A stretch of 50,781 nucleotides of DNA. It comes from Rhizaria sp. SCN 62-66. Lineage: Eukaryota; Rhizaria, unplaced. The translations under genes were made by a program, and so were the position numbers. Positions within the stretch are counted from its first letter, which is position 1; each line of letters begins with the position of its first letter. The notes beneath the pieces were generated by a model. That model was not told the DNA's origin. It searched no databases and saw only the letters and a list, made by a program, of their open reading frames with translations. Positions 1 to 9,610 of the stretch are shown here, in pieces. The stretch spans positions 1 to 50,781 of the forward strand of contig MEDY01000213.1 in the NCBI GenBank assembly GCA_001724265.1. Direction: 5' to 3'.

Positions 1-279
1 GTTGCTCAGGTCTCCGCCATCTCCAACTCCAAGATCCTCCGCATCCTCAAGTCCGGTGGCCTTGCTCCCAAGCTCCCCGAGGACCTCTACCACCTCATCA
101 AGAAGGCCGTCTCCATGCGCAAGCACCTCGGCGCCAACCACAAGGACCACGACTCCAAGTTCCGCCTCATTCTCGTTGAGTCCCGTATCCACCGCCTTGC
201 GCGCTACTACCGCTCCCGCAAGTTCCTCCCCCCGAACTGGCGCTACGAGTCCAACAACGCCTCCACCCTCGTCGCGTAA
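1..279 (+). CDS. RPS13: 40S ribosomal protein uS15 (S13), 3' part
   Basis: The window opens inside this gene, in frame at base 1, and 92 C-terminal residues are visible before TAA at 277-279. The segments [35 protein letters not shown] and PPNWRYES are characteristic of eukaryotic uS15, a small-subunit protein that binds 18S rRNA near the central domain and helps form an intersubunit bridge. The eukaryotic protein is about 150 residues, so roughly the first 60 codons and any 5' introns lie outside the window. Codon use is strongly C-ending, as expected for a highly expressed gene here. Its 3' end faces the 3' end of RRS1 (convergent). Confidence 0.96.
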   Translation, partial: VAQVSAISNSKILRILKSGGLAPKLPEDLYHLIKKAVSMRKHLGANHKDHDSKFRLILVESRIHRLARYYRSRKFLPPNWRYESNNASTLVA

Positions 280-706
280 GTACTATGCGTAACTAAATAC
301 ACAACAACCCATCCTAGTGCAACTCTTCCTTCCCCCCACATCTTTCTCTCGTCTTGTCTCGTCAATTTCTGTAAAATGCGACAACATTGCTTGCGACAAC
401 ATTGAACATCTGGATTGATCATTACATGTCATGGAACTTTTCAGTAGATGCATATTATACACGCTGCAAAATATGAGTAGACTTTGTATCAATCTGGGTT
501 GCCCTCGCGCTCATGCATCGTGCGCGCGGTGCAAACCCCCGTACTCAAGTAAGAACTGCGAGGACGTAACTGGGGAGAAAAACTGAAAGAAGAGAAGATA
601 AAAACAACAACAGAGACAAAAAAACACACTTTTGGAATACTGATATATACGTAGCGGGTGCTCAAGCTGTTCACGACAAGGTTTGCGAGGAGCAGCAGCA
701 AAGCGC
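280..706. other. Intergenic region between convergent uS15 and RRS1 3' ends
   Basis: These 427 AT-rich bases separate two convergent genes, so they should hold both 3' UTRs and polyadenylation sites. I see no supported gene or RNA. A TATACGTA-type motif near 650 recurs in other intergenic regions of the window. Confidence 0.6.
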
Positions 707-1822
707 TTACTTGCTGTTGGCGCGCGCCTTGCGCTTCTGCGTCTTGAGCGTGGTGTCCTTGCGAGCCTTGGCGGTCTGCGCGCGCTTGGCGTCGCCGTCC
801 TTGCGCGCGGTGGACATCTTCTCGCGGAGCTTGTGGCGCTTCTCGATGTTCTTGCTGAAGACGACCTCGCCCTTCTTGACCTTGTCAGCGCCCACCGAGG
901 CCGCGGCGCGGTTGACCGCGATCGCCTCCGACTCCTTGACCTTGCCCAGCACCTTCTTCATGATGCTCGCCTGCTGCGCGCGGGCCACGTCGGGGCGCGC
1001 CAGCACGTGGTCCTGGCGCTTGATGCGCGCGGCCTTGAGCTCTGGCTCGCCGCGGCGCTTGACGTCGAACTTGCCCATCGAGTTGGTCGACTTCTGCGCC
1101 ACCGCGAGCGCGACCTCGGCGTGCGTCAGCACCTTGCGCTCCTTGTGCTGCTGGTTGCGCTTCGCGGGGCGCTGGTTGCCGAGCAGCGAGGCCAGGTCGA
1201 GGTTGCCCGGGATGTTCTTGCGTTTGCCGCCGGTGACGGCGCGGATGTTGCTCTCCTGGTTGCGCTTGTTCTTCTCCACGCGCTCCTTCTTCTCCTTCTT
1301 GAGCTCCGCCCACGGGTCCGCAGCCTGGCCCGGCACGAAGGCGCCCTTGTGCTCGATGACCCAGTCGCCAGACTTGGTGTGGTCGTTCGCGCGGTCGTAG
1401 CCCCAGCGGCGCTTGTAAGTCTGGGTCTCCTCGTCAAACACCGTCGCCGAGCGCTTGCGGTTCACGATGCCCTTGCTGAGAGCGAACTTCTCCCAGCGGG
1501 TCATCTCCTTCGGCTTCGGCAGCGGCTTCTCGCGCGGCAGCTTGAACACCGGGGGCGGGAGCTGCACCAGGCGGCCCACCTCGGCGGGCTCGGAGGGCAG
1601 CGCGAAGATCTTGTTCATCAGCAGCTGGGTATGCTCCTTGGCCAGACCGAGCAGATATTCGGGCGAGCGGGCCTTCTTAAAGTCGACGTCAACCTCAGCA
1701 AACGCAGCAAGGCGGTGCAGATCGTACGACATGTATTCGCGGTCCTCGGGCGCCTGGACAACCTCGCTGCCGGCCTTGGGGCCGAGCATCTCGGGAGTCA
1801 CCTTCATCGCTTCAGCAGCCAT
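707..1822 (-). CDS. RRS1: Ribosome biogenesis regulatory protein RRS1
   Basis: This 371-residue protein belongs to the RRS1 family. In yeast RRS1 works with RPF2 to bring 5S RNP (5S rRNA, uL18, uL5) into the pre-60S particle in the nucleolus. The family domain is recognisable in roughly residues 20-190: the YDLHRLAAFA stretch, then EYLLGLAKEHTQLLMNKIFALPSE, then LPREKPLPKPKEMTRWEKFA, and the KRRWGYDRAND segment. The C-terminal half is very Lys/Arg rich, as in homologues, and should bind RNA and carry nuclear or nucleolar targeting signals. The start is the ATG at 1820-1822 (MAAEAMKVTPE); the frame is open further upstream but has no better ATG. An acceptor-like TTCTTTCTGTGCAG ends 10 nt before the start. 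The stop is TAA. Confidence 0.93.
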   Translation of the reverse strand: MAAEAMKVTPEMLGPKAGSEVVQAPEDREYMSYDLHRLAAFAEVDVDFKKARSPEYLLGLAKEHTQLLMNKIFALPSEPAEVGRLVQLPPPVFKLPREKPLPKPKEMTRWEKFALSKGIVNRKRSATVFDEETQTYKRRWGYDRANDHTKSGDWVIEHKGAFVPGQAADPWAELKKEKKERVEKNKRNQESNIRAVTGGKRKNIPGNLDLASLLGNQRPAKRNQQHKERKVLTHAEVALAVAQKSTNSMGKFDVKRRGEPELKAARIKRQDHVLARPDVARAQQASIMKKVLGKVKESEAIAVNRAAASVGADKVKKGEVVFSKNIEKRHKLREKMSTARKDGDAKRAQTAKARKDTTLKTQKRKARANSK

Positions 1823-2446
1823 CAGAAAGTGTCTGCACAGAAAGAAATACGGACATTGAAACAATGGTGAAATAAAAATGGATGAGAATACACAGCCTTA
1901 ATTCTAGATAGCAACTAATTTGTCAATCTTAGCGGATACAAAGCATACACGAAGTCTTCGCCGTCGTCGCACCCCTTGCTCAAGACAGCCTCAAGACAAG
2001 ACGACGAGGAGCGAGAAGAGTGGTCGTGTTCCCAAAAATTCGCGAGCCGATTCGATCCGTTGCTGTGGCCCCAATCAAGCTAAATTTGAGCCGAGGCTTG
2101 TTCAGTTATTCGTCGACTGCTTGACATTTCGCGGCTACACCGCGTATGCCAGTTTGTATATTGCATTTCATTTGTTTCGCATCGCATGTGGACTCGGTTG
2201 CGACCTCGTTCATGCATCTTTTGTCATGCGACACGTGTCTGAATCCCACCACAAAATACCTAGGAGATTTCGTTGTGAATTCATTGCACTGCAACAATTT
2301 AGACATCCTTTTAAGGGACGCACAGAAGCGGCACATACTATATTTGAACGGTTCTTTAACTAGACTCATTCCTACTGACTTGTGTATGTTTTACTTCTTC
2401 CCCCTCCCGTCACCGCTCGGACATTGTTTCGCGGCAAAGCTTTCGA
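1823..2446. promoter_or_regulatory. Divergent intergenic region, RRS1 / RMDN-like gene
   Basis: This 624-nt region lies between two divergent starts and must contain both promoters. The RRS1-proximal end has a strong polypyrimidine-CAG (minus strand, ending at 1833) typical of a splice acceptor. Open frames inside it, such as 1920-2363, have no coding-like composition and no recognisable protein. No certain core promoter element was identified. Confidence 0.5.
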
Positions 2447-5400
2447 ATGGAAGCGACTCCGCGTCGCCAGACGCTGGCAGCCCGCGTCCAATCCCTTGAG
2501 AGCTTTATTGCGCAGCTTTCCGCCGCGCTCGAGACGCAGATTGACGTCAACAAGGCACACCTGGCCGATCAGGACGCGCTGGCTGCTCGCGAGGCTGATC
2601 TGGCCTCCCGCGAGGTACACCTCGCTAACGCGCACGCCGCGCTCCTCGACGCCGAGACCGCATTTGCCGCCCGCTCCGACGCCGACTCCGGCGCGTGCGT
2701 GGAGTTAGGCGCGGGCGCAAGTGCCTCCGAAACCGCGCTTGAGACGGCCCTGCGCGGGCGCAAGTGCGGCTTCGCGCTCTATCTCTACCCCGGCCAGCCC
2801 GTGCGGCTGCCTTGGACCGTGCTGGCGGCCTTCGCGGCGCTGGCCGTCGCCTTCGTGCTCGTCACAACGTCGCCTTCGGAGGAGAACGCGGCGTCCGCGC
2901 GCGCCGCCGCCGAGGCCGCCGCGCGTGCAATGGCCGACGCGCAGTCGGCGCGGTCGGTGTTCGTGGCCGCGCTGCTGCAGCTGCTCGCGCTCTTCACGTC
3001 CATGGCCGTCGACTCCGAGGTCGAGGTCCCGCTGCTGGGCCGCGTCGAGTGCCTGCAGCAGGGCCGCCAGTCGCTCGGCATGCTCGTCGCCGGGCTCGCC
3101 GTCGGCGTCATCGCCTCCGCGGTGCACATCCTCGCGCCCATGCAGCGCCTCACGGCCAGCTACCGCGCCGCCACGGCCCCGCCACGCGTGCGCGCCGCCG
3201 ACGGCTCGCTCGTCGCCGCGCCGCCGTTGTCGTCGCTCTCGTTGAGCGTCCCCGCCAAGGTCGGGCTGCGCGCCTACACCGCCGCCGCGGACGCGCCTTC
3301 GCCCGTGGCGCGCCGCTACGAGGCCTTCTCGCCGCGCTCCTTCTCCGCCGCCTCCGTGCCCGGCGCCGCCACGCTCGCGGGCTTTGCCTCGCCGTTTGCG
3401 CCCGCAGCCGCCTCCCCCCCCGCGCAGACCGAGGCCCCCGCGGCTCTCGCGACCCCCGCGCGCCCCGCCGCCGGTCTCCCCGCGGGATCTCGCGCCGCGA
3501 GCGCCGTCAAGCTGACGCCCGCGGCAGCCCAGTGGGCGCGCGCACAAGCCTCCGCGCAGGCCTCGGCCCTCAATACGCCCGCGCGCGCGACGCCCGGGTC
3601 GGCGCGCGCCTCCGCGGCCGCAGTCAACGCTGCCGTGGCCGCCGCCAACGCCGCCGCCTCCGCGGCCGCCGCCAGCGCCGCGGCCAGCCCCGCCCGCGCG
3701 CGGTCCCCCGCCGCGGCGACGCCGACGCCGCGCGGCGCCAAGGTGACGACGGACGCGGCGGACCTGCGGTCGGCGCTCAAGAGCACGATGTACTCTGATT
3801 ACTTCGCCGGCAGCGACGACGACGCCATCGTCTTCTCCGGACTCGCCTCCCCCGTCCCCAACGCTAGCAACGGGAGCCGCGCTCCACTGTCGCCGCCCCA
3901 GGGCGCGCTGACTTCTGCGGTGGCGGCTTCTGCGGCCGCGGCGGCCGCGGCTGCTGCAGCCAACGACGACGTGCCGTTTGCCTCCGTGATCGACGCCAGC
4001 TTCGGCGGCGCGGACGCTGGCGCGGAGGAGGAGGAGTACTACTTCGACGAGGACGAGGACGGCGACCGCGACCAGGGCGACTTTGCCGCCGACGACGAGA
4101 TCGCGGCCGCGGGCGACCTGGACCTGCCTGCGCTGGTCGCGTCCTCTGTCAGCCCGCCCCACCCCTGCAGCGCCAGCGCCAGCGCGGGCAAGAGTAACAG
4201 CAATAGCAATATCACCATCCCCGCGCCTGCGGCTGCGCCCGCGCCCGTGCGATCCCCGCAGCCGCAGCCCCAGCCCCGGTCGCCGGCGCGGTCTCCGGCC
4301 CAGACTCGGTCTCCGGCCCAGGCTCAGGTCCGCCCCCCAGCGTAGGCGGCGTCGCCGCGCCCCACGGCGATGATGGAGGCCGCGGCGGCGCTGTCGGCGG
4401 CGGGTGCTGACGTGGCTTACGCGCGTGGCGCCTTCGAGCTCGAGTACGAAGACGAGCCCGTCGGCTCCAACAACGCCAGCGCCAGCGCTACGGCCGCTCC
4501 CAGCGCGAGCATCAAGGCTGGTCGCTCTACCGCTGCCGCTGCCGCTGCTGCTGCTGCTGGCGGCGTTTCGCCTGCGATGATGTCGCCCGCGTCGCCGGCC
4601 GTGGTGCACCACTCGTACGCCGCCGACAACGACGACGACGGCGACGACTACGACGAGCAGGAAGAAGAGGAGGAGGACGGTCGCCGCTACGCCGTCGGCG
4701 CGGGCTCGCTGGCGTCGCAGCTCGACGCCGCGGCCGTGACCTCGGCCGTGGCGTCGCTGGGCGCCGCGGTCCCGCTGGGCGATAGCGAGCACCTGGTCCT
4801 GGTGACCGACCCGCGCCCCGGCGCCGCGCCTGGCGCGACAGTGCTCGTGCGCGCGTCCGTGAGCAAGACGGAGGAGTTCGTGCCGCCGGCACCCGCGGCG
4901 GCGAGCATCTCCGCGAGCCGGCCGGTGTCGGCGTGCGGCGCCCTGTGCGCGCGCGCGGACGCTCTGGCCGAGGCGCACGACTACGAGGCCGTGTGGGCGC
5001 TGCTCACGACGCCCGAGGCGCGCGCCGCCGCCGCGGGGGCCGCCACGGGCGCCGAGACGGCCGAGGTGCTGTGGCGGGCCGCGCGCGGCGCGTACCACAC
5101 GAGCAAGGCGCTCAACAAGGCGGGCGACGCGGCCGGGCTGCGCGCGCGCGTCGAGGCTGGCCACGCGCTGGCGCTCGAGGCCGTGGCGGCTGACGACGAC
5201 TCGGTGCTGGCGCACAAGTGGGCCGCCGTGCTGGGCAGCGAGGTTGGCGGTCTGGGCGGGCAGCAGGGCAAGATCGACCAGGCGTTCAAGTTCCAGCAGC
5301 ACGTGCAGCGCGCGCTCGCGCTGGCGCCCGCCGACGCTGATCTGCACCATATGATGGGCCGCTTCTGCGTCGAGATCGCCGGTGTGGGGTGGACGATGCG

Positions 5401-5653
5401 CAAGGTCGCCGAAATTGCCTTTGGCGGACTGCCCAAGGCCACCGTCGAGGACGGGCTCGAACACTTCCGCCTCGCGCGCCAGGGCGAGCCCGCGTGGCCG
5501 CTGAACCTCGTGTGGATGGGGCGCGCGCTGCGCAAGCTCGGCCGCACCGCCGAGGCCGAGGAGCTCTTTGCCGAGGCCCTGGCGCTGCCCGCAGTGCGGC
5601 TGGAGGACGAGGAGGCGCATGCCATGGCCCGCAAAGAGCTTGAGTCGATGTGA
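2447..5653 (+). CDS. RMDN/PTPIP51-like membrane-anchored TPR protein, read through one in-frame TAG
   Basis: The reading frame runs 1069 codons from ATG 2447 to TGA 5651-5653, with a single TAG at 4343-4345 (codon 633). N-terminal features are a heptad-like segment (residues 10-75) and hydrophobic segments near 122-142, 165-185 and 207-228. A long Ala/Pro/Ser-rich acidic linker follows. From about residue 827 comes the helical-repeat domain of the regulator of microtubule dynamics family (RMDN1-3, FAM82): AHKWAAVLGSE, KFQQHVQRALAL, HHMMGRFCVEIAGVGWTMRK, ATVEDGLEHFRLA, RALRKLGRTAEAEELFAEAL. Human RMDN3/PTPIP51 has an N-terminal membrane anchor plus this same C-terminal TPR domain and tethers ER to mitochondria. 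The matching architecture argues for one gene across the TAG. ATG 4370 could start a shorter, anchor-less protein if the TAG were a real stop. The function in this organism is inferred. Confidence 0.82.
4343..4345 (+). other. In-frame TAG within RMDN-like gene (codon 633)
   Basis: The frame before and after is continuous and of the same Ser/Pro/Ala character (PPA-TAG-AASPRPT). The next base is G. An 18-nt GT...AG stretch ending exactly on this TAG (4328-4345) could in principle be excised in frame. The four introns seen elsewhere are 119-153 nt, so I favour a sense UAG. Confidence 0.8.
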
Positions 5654-6076
5654 ATGCACTTTCCGATGCGACTGTTCTACCAACAATAACGAAAATTTGA
5701 CATATTTAGCCTAGGGCCAGTGATTTACAGAAACCCCAATGAAAAAAATAGATTAGGATTCATTGTTTATTTCAATTTTTGTGGTTTGGAAAAAAACTAA
5801 ACGTATATTTGAGTTAATACGACTCACCATCGGGATATCAAATGCCAATCACACGACAGAGCAATTATTAATACGTACCCCCGACGTACGTACATGTAAG
5901 CGCTAATACGTACGTATACGTAGCATACAACACAGTATATTAATATATAGAACACGGCAAGTAGCCACAGCTATCGCAACTAGTACATTTAAGAGAGGTT
6001 TCATTCTGTTAGGGCGCACTGGCACGCCGAAAAAAATTAATCATTTTTTTGGTGTACACATTTGAGAATAAGTGGA
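5654..6076. other. Convergent intergenic region with TACGTA-rich tract
   Basis: This AT-rich sequence lies between two 3' ends. From about 5868 to 5925 there is a dense run of self-complementary TACGTA/ACGTAC units, including two copies of AATACGTAC. No gene seen. Confidence 0.55.
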
Positions 6077-8680
6077 TCATTGAGGCGCGAAGCCAGCGTG
6101 GCAAACAGCCACCCGAGCCAAACGGCTGCCATTGCTGCAACTCTCAGACTGGCACCGTGTCTCAAAGCGTTGTAACACAACGGTGTCGAACGGACTGGTC
6201 TCGCCGTCTTGTTGCGCAGGCGGCTGCGTTGTAGCCACGCACGACATTACGCGACCAACGGGTACGGCACCGCGTAACACGCTCACCGGACATGGCTTGA
6301 AAATAATAAGCCACGGAGTGTCATATGTCTCGGTCGGCAGAATGGCGCGGGGATACATCATGACTGTGCCGACAGGGTATGTTGCGGACTCGGCCGCGCC
6401 AGCGTCTGCTGTCTCTGCGAATTCGCCGTAGACAATTTCGCTCCCAGGAAGCGACAATGGCGCAGGCGCACATGAGACATCCAGATTCGCAAACCTTGAA
6501 TTGTAAAATGTGACAAACGGCTGCGAAGACGCCGCAGTCTGACCCTGCGGCACGTAGCATGTGTGAAGCGAGTTACCGATTCCATTACCCGCCGCAGCGC
6601 GGAAGTGCGCCGCGTTGCAGGGGAATCTCTCGTCATTCAGCCGAATTACCATACTGTACCTGTCCTGAATCAGCGACATGGAGTTGTAGAGATGCAGAGT
6701 CATTATAACATCCGACTTCACGTGCTGAGATGTCAGCAATTCCCCGGAGTAGACGAGGATGCGCTCACGCGCCATAGCCTGCAGCAGAGCCAGTGCAGCC
6801 GGGGACGGCGGCGAAATGTTGGTTTGGTGTTCAGGGACAGAAGCTGGCTGCTGAATCTCAGCAGGCTTCTTGCGCGACAATCGCGGGGGAAAGCCGCAGT
6901 TTTCCAGACTACACGCGATGTGCGCGTCAAACGCTTTTTGCCAGGAACTGCGTTGCTGCAAAAACTCACGCATCTCTGCAAAAGAGTTCGTGCGCACATC
7001 TTCTGTGACAACTGTGTCGGGTGTGATCACAGCCATACTTACAAGCAGTGATTGCAATTGCAAAAGCTCATGCCGCGCGTTGCCACCGTCATAATCTTGC
7101 ACGCAGACATGATACTGCAATATCTCGAGCGCCTGCGGCCCGCGACTTGCCATAAACATGGCTACAGCGGAGTTGAGCGGCGCAACCTTGTCGTCGGATG
7201 CAGCAGGATCAAGAAAGATGACGCTTGCGTTCATGGCCTTGCGCAACACACACAGAAGCAGTGCTAGGTCATCGGCGCTCATACACACAGTGACAGGCTT
7301 CATTTCTGGATCATTACTAGACAACACAACTTTCTTCAGAAGTGTGCAACAAAGCTTCGATACGCCACTGGCAAAAAGCTGCTGCCCAGCTGTGCGCGTC
7401 ATGTCAGATTCAGGACCGAAAATGCTGTCGCACACTCGCACAATATTGCTTGACAATACGACATCCTCGCTAAAGTTGTCATTGATAGTGTCCAAAATGT
7501 GCACAAAACCACTCCCCCCCGAGAGGCGTTGAGCAAATGCAGGAAAATGGTCTGACAAAAAGGCCAACTCTTCCAGAAGCAAATTGATGATCTCCTTATC
7601 CCTCCAATTGTTCGTGTCGATTTGCTCGAGAAGGCAATCGAGACGACGGTCGTTAAAAGCACGGGCAAACGTGGCGTCGTCAAATAGGCGAAGAAACTTC
7701 AACAACAGTTGCAATGCTTCCACGTTCGAGCTATCCAGCAGCGGCTCGAGATCTTTACTGACAACAAAGCCCATAAGGTCGTTGCGGCGTTGAGCGTCGT
7801 CCGTGCCACTCTCGCACTCAAACATACTGTGCAAGGCAGAGTAGATGCACAGAACGGGCGAGACCGAGTGACCAAGAAATACGTAGCGCCGGAGAATGTT
7901 GCGCAACAGCGGAATGAAGGCAGACACAGAGGCGTATGAAAGCCGTGAGCTTGATGTGAAGATGAGAAGCGTGCTGCCAAGAGCATGATGAAAAGATTGA
8001 TCGTCAAACAGCGCATCATGCTAGAATTTTCGCTCATGCCGTGCCCTCTTACGCATGCAGGCCAGCAAGTTCGCCAGCGCAGTGTGTTTGGAAGAAATGG
8101 TGATGATGGCCTTGCGAGCAACAGTATTCACAGGCCCAAGAACAGAAGTCATCAAGTCACTATGATGAGGGAAACGAGGAAGAATAGCAGTAAGGTTCTC
8201 AACAATGCCACACTTATCAAGTAGCCTACAGCCGTCGGCAGAAGTGGCTATTGAGTCAAAGAGCATGATGATGGCTTCGAGTCGAGGCGCAGCGGCGTCT
8301 GCATACGCACCATCATCTGACTCTACATGTGTGTCTAAGTCTTCGTCTACGTCCACTTCCGCGTCCGCGTCCGTGTCTGTATCTTCATCTTCATCTTCAT
8401 CTTCGTCTTCATTGGCGCCGACGTCGGAGTCGGTCTCTGCGTCTGTAACCTCACCTGTGACGTCCTCGTCTTTTGCGTCGCCGTCGCCGGTAAGCACGAG
8501 CGATTGCAGAAGCAGACCAACGACGCCACTCTCACCAAGGATGTCAAGATCGGAGTGCATATAAAACGCGTCCCGGAGATTACTCACGGCGGAACGATCT
8601 GGCGCCAGAGCTATCGCACAGCTCACCGCAGCATGCAAGCGATGAATCTGCTCTTGCTTCTCCTTCGATGACTTGCTCAT
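6077..8680 (-). CDS. Unrecognised alpha-helical (armadillo-like) protein, read through one in-frame TAG
   Basis: From ATG 8678-8680 to TGA 6077-6079 the frame gives 867 residues with one TAG at 8021-8023 (codon 220). I do not recognise the family. Residues 1-75 are helical. About 75-115 is an Asp/Glu tract rich in DE and DTD repeats. Most of the rest to about 560 looks like short amphipathic helices of an armadillo/HEAT-like solenoid (for example LEAIIMLFDSIATSADGC and LLLEELAFLSDHFPAFAQRL). The C-terminal 250 residues look more beta-like (for example PFVTFYNSRFANLDVS). No signal peptide or membrane segment is evident. Its base composition is clearly less GC-rich than its neighbours. A frameshifted fragment matching residues about 132-205 lies just upstream on the same strand (9354-9610), so the gene belongs to a small duplicated family. 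Confidence 0.72.
8021..8023 (-). other. In-frame TAG within the armadillo-like gene (codon 220)
   Basis: The frame reads ARHERKF-TAG-HDALFDDQSFHHALG and stays open for another 647 codons. No ATG follows the TAG until well into the downstream helical region, so a separate downstream gene would have a poor start. The next base is C. Confidence 0.8.
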
Positions 8681-9353
8681 TGCGGACTGATAGCGAAGTT
8701 AGCTCGACAGACGTCGAAACTGAACAGTGCTCACAAAACTCGTCTACTTCTGGTCAACCGTTGTTCTGTGGGGCTTCGGTGGCGTGGTGTCCGAAGTATG
8801 TGGGATGGGACAGGAGGAATATAAGATTTGCGTGAGAGTTGGAGTGTGTGAAAGGCAAAAGTGTGAAGCTTTGTTTGCAACGTATGCATGTTGCCGATAA
8901 ATATTATTATAAAAATAGCATAAAACACTCAATTTATGCAGGATACGAAACGGAAAGTGCGTGCGACAAAGTACTTATGACAGTATATACGATTTCGAAT
9001 CGGACAGCAATGGGTGCGTCGTTGCGGAGGGGCTCGAACCAAATGGTCTGGTCAGTCGGCAGCTCAACGGCTACCACACCACATATCAATTTTGGTTAGA
9101 TTCCAGCGGCAGAAACGGACTTCAAAAGATTGGTTGTAGGACGCCATTTGATTCAGCGCGATAGAACCCCTCCACGTTGTCTATATTATAATTCTGTGTA
9201 TTCTTGTCGAATTCTCAAAGGTTATACTAGTCCACTACGTAATACTAGTACCTATCGAGAAGATGGATGGTTACTTGGAGGCTTATAGCGTTGCACAGCA
9301 CATCGCACTTTGCTGCTGCAAGTTGCGCTATCGTTGTACAATATTGTACATGT
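8681..9353. promoter_or_regulatory. Upstream region of the armadillo-like gene
   Basis: This AT-rich sequence should hold the minus-strand promoter of the 6077-8680 gene. A short GGTTCGAGCC-like string near 9031 (minus strand) resembles a tRNA B box, but no cloverleaf can be drawn around it. Two ATACTAGT copies lie near 9228 and 9241. No gene is supported. Confidence 0.4.
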
Positions 9354-9610
9354 AATTATAAATTGCACACGTGGAACACAAGTTGAATGAACACAGCCTG
9401 TCTGGCGTGCACGGCAAGAATGACCTTGCGCGCCACAGCATACACATGCTTGACAAGTCGGGCCACCAGAACTCGGTCATATTGAGAGACGAGAAGCCAA
9501 CAAGTGACTTTCTCAATGAGGCCGCATTCAGCAAGCGCGCCCCGTCACAGCCAGCAGACTGGCCGACAATCTTTTCAAGCACCGAGATCGCTGCGTACAG
9601 TCGTTGCACG
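9354..9610 (-). pseudogene. Frameshifted fragment paralogous to the 6077-8680 gene
   Basis: Read on the minus strand, the first part gives RLYAAISVLEKIVGQSAGC then DGARLL. After a net frame change the next frame gives ECGLIEKVTCWL and, further on, YAVARKVILAVHARQAVFI before a TAA near 9355. These line up in order with residues about 132-205 of the neighbouring protein: RLEAIIMLFDSIATSADGC, RLLDKCGIVENLTAIL and NTVARKAIITISSKHTALA. Roughly 70-75 residues match in register apart from one net 2-4 nt frame change near the RLL/ECG junction. Base composition also matches the neighbour rather than the GC-rich genes. I read it as the remnant of a tandem duplication. A spliced live gene is less likely, since flanking matching sequence was not found. 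Confidence 0.6.

Noticed and set aside
683-1870. 395-codon plus-strand frame opposite RRS1
   Set aside because: Antisense shadow; Leu/Arg/Ala-rich and unrecognisable, while the minus strand matches RRS1.
1920-2363. 147-codon plus-strand frame before the RMDN-like gene
   Set aside because: Needs a TTG start, ordinary intergenic composition, no family resemblance; even reading its TAG as sense it stops a few codons later.
4328-4345. 18-nt intron as the preferred explanation for the TAG at 4343
   Set aside because: All confident introns are 119-153 nt, and the other three TAGs need an explanation too; kept only as an alternative.
2705-5686. 993-codon open frame on the minus strand opposite the RMDN-like gene
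   Set aside because: A shadow of GC-rich codon-biased sequence; its product is Arg/Gly/His-rich without any domain, while the plus strand encodes a recognised TPR family.
9010-9090. Possible tRNA on the minus strand (GGTTCGAGCC string)
   Set aside because: The T-stem does not pair, no A box at the right distance and no acceptor stem; no cloverleaf possible.
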